From CAYOWK01 sp964407665 (GTDB lineage Bacteria > Pseudomonadota > Alphaproteobacteria > Caulobacterales > Hyphomonadaceae), in NCBI GenBank assembly GCA_964407665.1, contig CAYOWK010000065.1:1-21283 (forward strand): 21,283 bases of DNA, read 5' to 3'. The notes under the pieces are model-generated. The model searched no databases, was not told the DNA's origin, and worked only from the letters and a program-made list of their open reading frames with translations. Below are positions 15,049-21,283 of the stretch, piece after piece. Every line of letters begins with the position of its first letter. Position 1 is the stretch's first letter. Made by a program: the position numbers and the translations under genes.

Positions 15049-15192
15049 ATACCATCCCTCGTCGCCGCTCCTTCCGGTTGCCCGGCGGCGGCTGTCATCT
15101 TGTGCTTTACGGGGTCTTGCGAATTTCGCGCCACCCGTACGGCACCTTAGGCAAGGCGCGCGTCGGCGCCTATAGGTCCGGTAAATTTTTGG

Positions 15193-15648
15193 TTAAAACG
15201 GAGCAACAAAATCGACGAGTTCCTCCGGCGGCCTGTGCACATAGGACCAGGGCATCTCGGCGCGGGACCGGAAAACGCTTTCCGGAAGCAGGCCCGGGCA
15301 GAGGTCGGTCAGCCGCTCCTCCTCGCGCAGGGACAGGACGATCCCTGCCTCGTCCCCGAGGGCGAAGTAGGCTGCGGTCTCGACCATGACAACAGACAGG
15401 ACCTCCATCTGGCTGCGGGCGTTTTCCCGGGCGGTCCGCGTGAGGTTCAGGCCTTCGCGATACTGCTTTGCGTCCATCAGTCGGCGGGCTGAATTGTAGG
15501 GAGAGCTGAACGCCTTGCTGTTCGACAGCCGCGCGGCGGGGCTGGTGCAGGGCAATTCGCCGGCGCCGGGCTGAGGCGCGTCAGGTGGGGTGAAGGCCGC
15601 GAGGCTCAGGAGGGCTGCAAGCGCTGCCGCTGCGTTCTTCACTGCCAT
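15193..15648 (-). CDS. Exported TPR-like small protein (paralogue B)
   Basis: The 151-residue protein has a signal peptide (NAAAALAALLSLAAF) and then a helical region. It shares a clear pattern with the 145-residue protein encoded just upstream: LPC..P, SK.F..PYN.AR.L...K...E.L.LTR, A..Q.E.L.V...ETAAY, LGD, SLRE..R and LCPG.LPE. The K..Y.EGL..TR.A....E...V...ETAAY.ALGD spacing resembles a TPR helix pair, but this is inference. Two cysteines, one in the LPC and one in the LCPG motif, are shared and could form a disulfide. Function is unknown. The Shine-Dalgarno is GTGGAG. It differs from the paralogue in having a longer C-terminus (MPWSYVHRPPEELVDF). Confidence 0.8.
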   Translation of the reverse strand: MAVKNAAAALAALLSLAAFTPPDAPQPGAGELPCTSPAARLSNSKAFSSPYNSARRLMDAKQYREGLNLTRTARENARSQMEVLSVVMVETAAYFALGDEAGIVLSLREEERLTDLCPGLLPESVFRSRAEMPWSYVHRPPEELVDFVAPF

Positions 15649-15696
15649 GCTCCACAGCCTTTTCTGCCGCCAACTTAGCAGGCGGGCGCGTCCGGA

Positions 15697-16134
15697 TCAT
15701 TTCGGGCGTCGGGATAACTCGTCTTCCAGCCCCAAAATGGTCAGGCGATGGGCGCTGGCGGTCAGTTCAGGCAGGACTCCGGGACAGAGTTCATTGATAC
15801 GGAGCTGCTCGCGCAACGACCAGAGTATCCAGCCCTGATCGCCAAGGCCGGCGTAGGCTGCGGTTTCCAGCTGGGTGACGGCCAGCGCCTCGGTCTGGTG
15901 TGTGGCTCTGGAATAGGCGGCGCGGGTCAGTTCGAGGGCTTCGGAAAAGCGCTTCTCAAGGATCAGCTGGCGCGCGGCGTTGTATGGCTCCCCAAACTCC
16001 TTGCTGGTCTTCACCGGGTTGCCAGGCCGTGCGCAGGGCAGGGTCGCTGCTTCCTGCTGCTGGGCGGGCGGATCGGCCGGGCTGAAGGCGGTAAGCGCCA
16101 GCACTCCCAGTAACGTTGCCGCACACCTGATCAT
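15697..16134 (-). CDS. Exported TPR-like small protein (paralogue A)
   Basis: The 145-residue protein has a signal peptide (CAATLLGVLALTAFSPA) followed by a Pro/Gln-rich linker. A helical region with the pattern SKEFGEPYNAARQL...FSEALELTRAAY...TEALAVTQLETAAYAGLGD follows; this is TPR-like. It then ends with SLREQLRINELCPGVLPEL. It is a tandem paralogue of the 151-residue protein 48 bp downstream. The frame is open further upstream to 16323, but ATG 16134 is chosen because it starts the signal peptide and has GGGGAAA as Shine-Dalgarno. It is divergent from the transporter gene with about 150 bp between. Its role is unknown; the pair may be envelope adaptor proteins. Confidence 0.8.
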   Translation of the reverse strand: MIRCAATLLGVLALTAFSPADPPAQQQEAATLPCARPGNPVKTSKEFGEPYNAARQLILEKRFSEALELTRAAYSRATHQTEALAVTQLETAAYAGLGDQGWILWSLREQLRINELCPGVLPELTASAHRLTILGLEDELSRRPK

Positions 16135-16283
16135 CGATTTCCCCAATCCTTGCCTGTGGCGAAGACTTCGAACCTGACACAACAGCGGGATGAGTTCCAC
16201 TTGCCGCGCGCGGCGGGACGTTGCAGCGTGCGCGCAAGAAGAGGCGGGCACTCGCGCAGGCGAGGCTGACGGGGAGAGACATG

Positions 16284-17948
16284 ATGGAAACCGCACCAGC
16301 GGACAAGAAACCTGCGCCCGCAAAGCAAAATGAGGCGCTGGTGATCACCGCGTCCAGCGCGGGCACGATGTTCGAGTGGTACGATTTCTTCCTGTACGGC
16401 GCGCTGGCCGCGAACATCAACCATCACTTCTTTTCGGGCGTCGACGAGACAACCGGTTTCATCCTGACCCTGGCGGCGTTCGCGGCGGGCTTCATCGTGC
16501 GGCCGTTCGGGGCTCTGGTGTTTGGCCGGATCGGGGATGTCGTCGGCCGCAAGAACACCTTCCTCGTCACCATGGTCATCATGGGCCTTGCGACCTTCGC
16601 TTACGGCCTGATCCCCAGCTATGAGCAGATCGGCGTCGCGGCGCCGATAATCCTTGTCGGTCTCCGCATCGCACAGGGCCTTGCCATCGGCGGGGAGTAT
16701 GGCGGGGCGGCGATCTACGTGGCGGAGCATGCGCCGCCAGGAAAACGTGGTCTCTATACGTCGTGGATCCAGATCACGGCGACGCTGGGCCTGTTGCTGT
16801 CGCTGGTCGTGATCATGATCGTCCGCCAGACGATGTCCCCGGAGGCGTTCAATGAGTGGGGTTGGCGCATCCCGTTCCTGCTGTCGATCCTGCTGCTGGG
16901 CGTGTCGATCTGGATACGGTTCCAGCTCAACGAGAGCCCGATCTTCCAGAAGATGAAGGACGAGGCGACGACCTCGAAGGCGCCGTGGGCCGAGGCGTTC
17001 GGCAAGTGGGGCAACCTCAAATACGTGATCATCGCCCTGTTCGGCCTGGTCGCCGGTCAGGCCGTCATCTGGTACACGGGCACGTTCTACAGCCTGTTCT
17101 TCCTGCAGCAGACGCTTAAGGTCGATGGGCTGGAAGCCAACACCATTGTCACCATTGCTCTGGCGATCGGGGCGCCGATCTACATCTTCTTCGGCTGGCT
17201 GTCGGACAAGATCGGGCGGAAGTGGCTCGCGGTGGCCGGCCTGGCGCTGGCGGCGTCGTCGAACTTCTGGCTGTTCGGGGTAATGACGGAGGCGGCCAAC
17301 CCCGCCCTGGCGGAGGCGCAGAAGTCGGCGCCGGTGGTTGCCTATGTCGACCCTGCGGCGTGCTCGCTGCAGTTCGATCCGACGGGCACGAACAAGTTCA
17401 ACGAGAAGTCGTGCGACATCGTGAAGGCGCACCTGTCGCGCTCGGGCGTCAGCTATACGACCGAAGAGATCGAGGCCGGCGGCGTGGCCCGCGTGACGGT
17501 GGGCGGCGCAGAGTTCACGGCGCCTGATCCCCGCCAGCTTTCGGCTGAAGAGCGGGCGGCGGCGATCGCGGCCTATCAGGCCGAGGTCGGGGCTGCGCTG
17601 ACGTCGGCCGGCTATCCGGCCAAGGCCGATACGGCTCAGGTGGACCGCTGGACAGTCATTGCGATGATTGTCCTGACGCAGGTGTTCACGGCCATGATCT
17701 ACGGCCCGATGGCGGCGACGCTGGTGGAGCTGTTCCCGGCGCGCATCCGTTACACGTCGATGTCGCTGCCGTATCACATCGGAAACGGCTGGTTCGGCGG
17801 CATGCTGCCGACGATCGCGTTTGCGACGGTGGCTGCAACCGGCAACATCTATGCGGGGATCTGGTATCCGGTGATCGTGGCCGCGGTGACGTGTGTGGTT
17901 GCGATCTTCTTCCTGCCGGAGACCCGGCATCGCGATATCAATACCTGA
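16284..17948 (+). CDS. MFS transporter, metabolite:H+ symporter (MHS) type, with periplasmic insertion
   Basis: The protein of about 555 residues has 12 predicted helices. It shows the MHS signatures: SSAGTMFEWYDFFLYG in helix 1, GRIGDVVGRK after helix 2, RIAQGLAIGGEYGGA in helix 4, and GWLSDKIGRK after helix 8. Relatives (ProP, KgtP, ShiA) import osmolytes or organic acids with protons; the substrate here is not predictable. Unlike ProP-type proteins (about 430-500 residues) it has about 120 extra residues between helices 9 and 10 (about 334-455), on the periplasmic side, with Cys360 and Cys377. The start is ATG 16284, or 16281 one codon earlier, after GGGGAGAG (16271-16278). The 3' end is followed by a strong hairpin terminator. 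Confidence 0.93.
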   Translation: METAPADKKPAPAKQNEALVITASSAGTMFEWYDFFLYGALAANINHHFFSGVDETTGFILTLAAFAAGFIVRPFGALVFGRIGDVVGRKNTFLVTMVIMGLATFAYGLIPSYEQIGVAAPIILVGLRIAQGLAIGGEYGGAAIYVAEHAPPGKRGLYTSWIQITATLGLLLSLVVIMIVRQTMSPEAFNEWGWRIPFLLSILLLGVSIWIRFQLNESPIFQKMKDEATTSKAPWAEAFGKWGNLKYVIIALFGLVAGQAVIWYTGTFYSLFFLQQTLKVDGLEANTIVTIALAIGAPIYIFFGWLSDKIGRKWLAVAGLALAASSNFWLFGVMTEAANPALAEAQKSAPVVAYVDPAACSLQFDPTGTNKFNEKSCDIVKAHLSRSGVSYTTEEIEAGGVARVTVGGAEFTAPDPRQLSAEERAAAIAAYQAEVGAALTSAGYPAKADTAQVDRWTVIAMIVLTQVFTAMIYGPMAATLVELFPARIRYTSMSLPYHIGNGWFGGMLPTIAFATVAATGNIYAGIWYPVIVAAVTCVVAIFFLPETRHRDINT

Positions 17949-17966
17949 GCGGACCTGGAACATGAA

Positions 17967-17996
17967 TGCGGGCGGCCCCGGATGAGGCCGCCCGCA
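17967..17996. terminator. Bidirectional terminator between convergent genes
   Basis: An 11-bp perfect stem, TGCGGGCGGCC (17967-17977) with GGCCGCCCGCA (17986-17996), closes an 8-nt loop. It lies between the transporter stop (17948) and the stop of the convergent GIY-YIG gene (18041). T-tracts on both sides are modest (CTTCGTTT on +, TTCATGTT on -). Confidence 0.75.
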
Positions 17997-18040
17997 CTTC
18001 GTTTGGGGACGGGGCCGTTGGCGGCGTCAGGCCGGGCCGC

Positions 18041-18628
18041 TCATGCGGCCCGTTTCCAGTAGCCGTTGTCGACCGGCGCCGGCTTGCGCTGTCTCGGCGG
18101 CCTTGCAGTCTTGGGAGCTGGCTCCCTGTCGCGTTCACCGGCGTCGCGGGTGCGGACCTCTTCAGGCTTGCCGCCCAGCAGTCCCTTGAACCAGGCCCTG
18201 ATGTTGCGCTTGAACATCCACCAGCGGCGGAGTTCCTCCGAGTTGGGGGCGTCGTCTTCGGAGCGGGGCAGGCAGACGTCGTTCATCTTCGGCTTGAGCC
18301 CGCGGATGAGGTCTTCCTCTATCATGCGGCGCTCTTCCTCGCTGCCCACCCGCATCACATGGCGTTCCGTGGCGCCGAGGATCCACCAGGCCGTGCCCCA
18401 TTTCTCATGGCCGACCAGGCGTCCGCGCAGGTTGGCGGCCTTGCCAACATAAAGAGCCTTGGCGAAGATCGCGAAGTCACGCCGGACGAAGATGTAGATC
18501 CCGCCGCTGTCGTTCGGGATGCCGTTTTTGGTCCAGGCGCACTTGAAGATGTAGCGGCGGCCGGATTCCCCGCGCCACATGTTCCGGCCCGGCAGCCAGG
18601 TGTGTTTTCGGAAGAGAAGAAGACTCAC
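18041..18628 (-). CDS. GIY-YIG nuclease-like protein
   Basis: This is a 195-residue protein. Residues about 40-120 carry the GIY-YIG pattern: GGIYIF (Gly43-Ile44-Tyr45), ALYVGKAANLRGRL (Tyr60-Val61-Gly62 and the conserved Arg68 or Arg70), acidic EERRMIEED (Glu104/105, the metal-ligand position) and LKPKMND (Asn116). The active-site set therefore looks intact. It differs from the small ~90-residue UvrC-like stand-alone members by a ~38-residue N-terminal extension (HTWLPGRNMWRGESGRRYIF) and a long basic, Pro-rich C-terminal tail that may bind nucleic acid. The start is GTG with GGGGAT as Shine-Dalgarno. It is convergent with the transporter and divergent from the membrane protein. Whether it acts in repair, restriction or transfer is unknown. 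Confidence 0.85.
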   Translation of the reverse strand: MSLLLFRKHTWLPGRNMWRGESGRRYIFKCAWTKNGIPNDSGGIYIFVRRDFAIFAKALYVGKAANLRGRLVGHEKWGTAWWILGATERHVMRVGSEEERRMIEEDLIRGLKPKMNDVCLPRSEDDAPNSEELRRWWMFKRNIRAWFKGLLGGKPEEVRTRDAGERDREPAPKTARPPRQRKPAPVDNGYWKRAA

Positions 18629-18668
18629 GTTGTATCCCCATCGTCAGGGAGTGATTTTTCCTGTTTGC

Positions 18669-18680
18669 ACAGTTAACTGT
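18669..18680. promoter_or_regulatory. Perfect 12-bp palindrome in a divergent promoter region
   Basis: ACAGTTAACTGT is its own reverse complement. It lies 40 bp upstream of the GTG of the GIY-YIG gene and 128 bp before the ATG of the TIR-like membrane protein. A second GTTAAC core occurs at 18729-18734. It could be an operator, but no bound protein can be named. A possible Caulobacter-type -35 (TTGACGG, 18755-18761) lies nearer the + strand gene, without a good -10. Confidence 0.3.
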
Positions 18681-18808
18681 TCGATAACGGCCCGGTCGGG
18701 GCCGGATCTGGGCGGTCGCGCCCGCTTGGTTAACGCTGCCCAGGCAGGCTCCACTTGACGGTCGGGCGGGGACCGGCGTTGATCGCCCCAGACGAGGGGA
18801 ACACGACC

Positions 18809-20014
18809 ATGAATGGCGCGCCGCAGGTCACGCGACTGCGCGAGAGGATCATGCGAGAGCGTGGCCGGGCCAGGCTGATCGCCAGCATCCTGTCGTTGCC
18901 CCTGTTCCTCCTGCCGGTGTGGGGCGTGGCTGGCGCTGTCTATGGCGCCTTCAGCGATCCGCCGGACGGAGAAAACCCGTTTGTGGTGCTGGGGCTGGTT
19001 CTGCTGGTGGCGGCTCCGGTGCTCGCCCTGCTGACGCTGGTGGCGGTGTGGACGTGGCGGGCGATTTTCGCATTTTTCACGCCCCCGCGGGCCCAGATCA
19101 TGTGGCTGAGGCGCTTCCAGGCGGAAGGCCCGGGAACGTTCAGAATGTCGCGCCACATCGATGGACTGGCGCGCTTCGGCGTGGGGTCGCTAACCCTGCA
19201 GGACCGGGACGTCACGCTGTCGTGGGAGCAGAGGCGGGCGCGGATGGCGCCGACGTTCTGGGTGGTGTTCATCCCGGCGGCGGCCCTGATGGTGTGGGTG
19301 TTCATCACCTTTGTCGAGCCGGCGCTGCGCCAGCAGATGGATGACCGGATGGCGGAGTGGATGGCCAGTCAGCAGGACGCCGGCGTTGGCGGGATCGTCA
19401 TGGGCCTGATCGGAGGGTTCTTCATGGTGATCATCAACGCCTTCCTGTTTATCCTGATGCTGGTGCTGTCGATCCTGGCTGCCACGACGGGGGTGTTGCT
19501 GGCGACGGTGGGCGCGGCGTGGCTGTCCGGTCCGATTGGCGCTGCGATGGGCCGGAAGCGGGACGATTTTCCGGGGCTGCCCCGGCTGCTCGAGCGGATT
19601 GCAAAGGGGCGGAGACCTCGCGGCGCCTCGATCATCCGGATTCGCGACGAGAACTGGCGCGAGGCGGTGCGGATGGGAATCGAGGGCGTCGATGCCGTGA
19701 TCATCGATATCTCGGATGTGACGGACGCAATCGCCTGGGAGATCTGTCAGGCGCTGGACAGGGCAGGCCGGGACCGGATCGTCTTTCTGGCCCGGGACGA
19801 CGCCCACCAGCCGAGGCTGTCGCCGGGGGCCGCGACAATGGTCAATGACGCTCTGGGTGGTCCGCTCGATCTGTCTGTGGCCGTCCGGTATCCGGCGGGC
19901 CGAAAGGCGAGCCGCGAGCGCGTGAAAGCGTTCGGGTCAAGGTTGCGCGAGGCGGTTTATTCCGCCGCTGCAGCGGGCGTGGGTCGGACCATGCCCGGAA
20001 CCGGGGCGGGCTGA
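18809..20014 (+). CDS. Multi-pass membrane protein with a TIR-like cytosolic domain
   Basis: I do not recognise a named family for this 401-residue protein. Hydrophobic segments lie at about 22-46, 57-89, 140-159 and 182-238 (probably two), giving five predicted helices. After the second segment is a WLRRFQAE motif (99-106) and a short strand-helix stretch (GLARFGVGSLTLQDRDVTLSW). After the last, residues about 262-320 read SIIRIRDENWREAVRMGI, VDAVIIDISDVTDAIAWEI and RIVFLARDD. This is a Rossmann-like pattern resembling TIR or SEFIR-like proteins that carry an LRxF motif. Asp290, Ser292 and Glu301 are candidate key residues. It appears that one domain is split by a membrane hairpin. The ATG is supported by GAGGGGA (18794-18800). 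It is followed after 7 bp by a K+ channel gene, so the two are co-transcribed. Confidence 0.78.
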   Translation: MNGAPQVTRLRERIMRERGRARLIASILSLPLFLLPVWGVAGAVYGAFSDPPDGENPFVVLGLVLLVAAPVLALLTLVAVWTWRAIFAFFTPPRAQIMWLRRFQAEGPGTFRMSRHIDGLARFGVGSLTLQDRDVTLSWEQRRARMAPTFWVVFIPAAALMVWVFITFVEPALRQQMDDRMAEWMASQQDAGVGGIVMGLIGGFFMVIINAFLFILMLVLSILAATTGVLLATVGAAWLSGPIGAAMGRKRDDFPGLPRLLERIAKGRRPRGASIIRIRDENWREAVRMGIEGVDAVIIDISDVTDAIAWEICQALDRAGRDRIVFLARDDAHQPRLSPGAATMVNDALGGPLDLSVAVRYPAGRKASRERVKAFGSRLREAVYSAAAAGVGRTMPGTGAG

Positions 20015-20021
20015 GCAGACC

Positions 20022-20498
20022 ATGCTGCTGGAAAACCTCGCAATCAGTTCGGCCATGGTCGTCCTGACGATCCTGATCCACTTTTTCGGCCTTGCCGGCC
20101 TTCTGATGGTTATCCGGGCGGTCACCACCCGAGTGAAGGGACCGGGTACCGTGTTGCACGGCGTCGCAACCATCCTGGTGGTCGTGTTCGGGTTGGTGGG
20201 GCTGCACACAATCGAGATCTGGCTCTACGCGATGCTGTATTTGTCGCTAGGCGAATTCCAGTCCATCGAGGATGCGCTGTACTTCTCGACGACCACGTTC
20301 TCGACGGTGGGGTTTGGCGACGTGACGCTGTCCGCCCGGCACAGGCTGATCGGGGCCATCGAGGGGGCGCAGGGCTTCCTGCTGATCGGGTGGTCCACGG
20401 CGTTCATGGTCACCGTGACCGCCCGGATGGGGCTTCTCGAGGCGCAGATGGAGAGAATGGATCGACGTAAACGCCGCCAGACAAACGAGGCGCCTTGA
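20022..20498 (+). CDS. Small K+ channel-like protein (2-TM pore domain)
   Basis: The 158-residue membrane protein carries an ion-channel pore module. The selectivity filter is TVGFGD (95-100) in the pore segment ALYFSTTTFSTVGFGDV. The second pore helix is about 110-136 (IGAIEGAQGFLLIGWSTAFMV). Two further hydrophobic stretches precede the pore, at about 8-32 and 45-77. The C-terminal tail is short and charged (ARMGLLEAQMERMDRRKRRQTNEAP), with no RCK or cyclic-nucleotide domain, so any gate must be a partner or the membrane. TVGFGD in place of TVGYGD is compatible with K+ selectivity. It begins 7 bp after the TIR-like membrane gene; the Shine-Dalgarno is weak, suggesting translational coupling. 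Confidence 0.88.
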   Translation: MLLENLAISSAMVVLTILIHFFGLAGLLMVIRAVTTRVKGPGTVLHGVATILVVVFGLVGLHTIEIWLYAMLYLSLGEFQSIEDALYFSTTTFSTVGFGDVTLSARHRLIGAIEGAQGFLLIGWSTAFMVTVTARMGLLEAQMERMDRRKRRQTNEAP

Positions 20499-20555
20499 CC
20501 TAGCGCCGCCAATGGTGAGTTTGCCGTCACAATTCGTCGGGACCACCGGGGACAC

Positions 20556-21283
20556 ATGTTCAAGAAGATTCTGATTGCGAACCGTGGCGAGATCGCCTGC
20601 CGGGTCATCAAGACAGCCCGCAAGATGGGTATCGAAACGGTGGTCGTCTATTCGGACGCAGACGCCGGCTCCATGGCCGTCCAGATGGCTGACGAGGCCA
20701 TTCACATCGGCGGCTCGCCGGCCACGCAGAGCTATCTGGTGCAGGACAAGATCGTCGAGGCTGTGCGGAAGTCCGGCGCCGAGGCGGTCCACCCGGGCTT
20801 CGGCTTCCTCTCGGAGAACGCAGGCTTCGCGAAGCGGCTCGAGGCCGAGAAGATCGTCTTCATCGGCCCCAACCCGTACGCAATCGATGCGATGGGCGAC
20901 AAGATCACGTCCAAGAAGTTCGCCGCTGAAGCCGGGGTGAGCACGGTTCCGGGCCACATGGGCCTGATTGCGGATTCGTCCGAGGCCGTGAAGATTGCCG
21001 ACAGCATCGGTTATCCGGTGATGATCAAGGCGTCGGCCGGCGGCGGCGGCAAGGGCCTGCGAATCGCATGGACGCCCGAGGAGGCCAAAGAGGGCTTCGA
21101 GGGCGCCCGGGCCGAGGCGATTTCCTCGTTCGGCGATGACCGCATCTTCATCGAGAAGTTCGTGGACCAGCCGCGCCACATCGAGATCCAGGTGCTGGGC
21201 GACAAGCACGGCAACATCATCCACCTGAACGAGCGCGAGTGCTCGATCCAGCGACGCAACCAGAAGGTCTTTGAGGAGGCGCC
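20556..21283 (+). CDS. pccA: Propionyl-CoA carboxylase alpha subunit, biotin carboxylase part (3' end outside window)
   Basis: The frame is open from ATG 20556 to the window end (242 codons). It begins MFKKILIANRGEIACRVIK, the biotin-carboxylase N-domain. It continues with IGGSPATQSYLVQDKIVEA, AVHPGFGFLSEN, FIGPNPYAIDAMGDKITSKK and the ATP-grasp glycine loop KASAGGGGKGLR from Lys158. EIQVLGDKHGN and LNERECSIQRRNQK follow. The IGGSPATQSYL and IGYPVMIKASAGGGGKGLR wording is closer to propionyl-CoA carboxylase alpha than to acetyl-CoA carboxylase AccC; the BCCP domain that would confirm this lies outside. Biotin-dependent carboxylation of propionyl-CoA feeds methylmalonyl-CoA to succinyl-CoA. 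It lies 57 bp after the channel gene. Confidence 0.93.
   Translation, partial: MFKKILIANRGEIACRVIKTARKMGIETVVVYSDADAGSMAVQMADEAIHIGGSPATQSYLVQDKIVEAVRKSGAEAVHPGFGFLSENAGFAKRLEAEKIVFIGPNPYAIDAMGDKITSKKFAAEAGVSTVPGHMGLIADSSEAVKIADSIGYPVMIKASAGGGGKGLRIAWTPEEAKEGFEGARAEAISSFGDDRIFIEKFVDQPRHIEIQVLGDKHGNIIHLNERECSIQRRNQKVFEEA

Noticed and set aside
15154..15171. Hairpin AGGCGC/GCGCCT as terminator of the 151-residue exported protein
   Set aside because: A 6-bp stem with a 6-nt loop and no T-tract on the - strand is too weak to call.
16131..17963. 610-codon - strand frame opposite the transporter
   Set aside because: It is antisense to 12 clear membrane helices and is Arg/Asp/His-rich, the mirror of hydrophobic codons.
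20247..21224. 325-codon - strand frame opposite the channel and pccA starts
   Set aside because: Both overlapped + strand genes have strong family motifs; this frame has none.

Overview
The window is a stretch of high-GC alphaproteobacterial chromosome. The order rpoA-rplQ-Do protease-rarA-crcB-rluC-ATP12, then SURF1-thrC-M16 peptidase and gatB, together with the ATP12 and SURF1 families, points to the Caulobacterales/Hyphomonadaceae/Maricaulales side of the class. The genus cannot be fixed from sequence alone.

Layout. Bases 1-13985 are read on the + strand as a nearly gap-free housekeeping block: the end of rpoA, rplQ and a terminator; a periplasmic Do-type protease; rarA; two RluA-family pseudouridine synthases flanking the fluoride channel crcB; the F1-ATPase chaperone ATP12; a secreted protein of unknown function; SURF1, thrC and an M16 peptidase joined by ATGA overlaps; a c-di-GMP phosphodiesterase (EAL) overlapping a small membrane protein; and gatB. 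Bases 13986-14724 carry no credible protein gene. They are dense in hairpins, hold two copies of a palindromic intergenic repeat, and end in a strong +-strand intrinsic terminator that belongs to no obvious gene. Bases 14725-16134 hold three small exported proteins on the - strand, two of them clear tandem paralogues. Next come an MHS-type major facilitator transporter with a large periplasmic insertion (+), a GIY-YIG nuclease-like protein (-), and a + pair made of a multi-pass membrane protein with a TIR-like cytosolic region and a small K+-channel-like protein. The start of the propionyl-CoA carboxylase biotin-carboxylase subunit closes the window.

How the genes relate. The first block is mostly gene expression (RNA polymerase, ribosome, rRNA modification, Gln-tRNA amidation), envelope quality control and respiratory-complex assembly (ATP12, SURF1). 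The accessory part (14-20.5 kb) is where unknown biology is most likely. The best candidates are the membrane TIR-like/K+ channel pair (18809-20498), the structured RNA-like intergenic region with a possible sRNA (13986-14724), and the duplicated exported TPR-like proteins. None is proven to be a new system. No tRNA, rRNA, CRISPR array, insertion sequence or prophage was seen.
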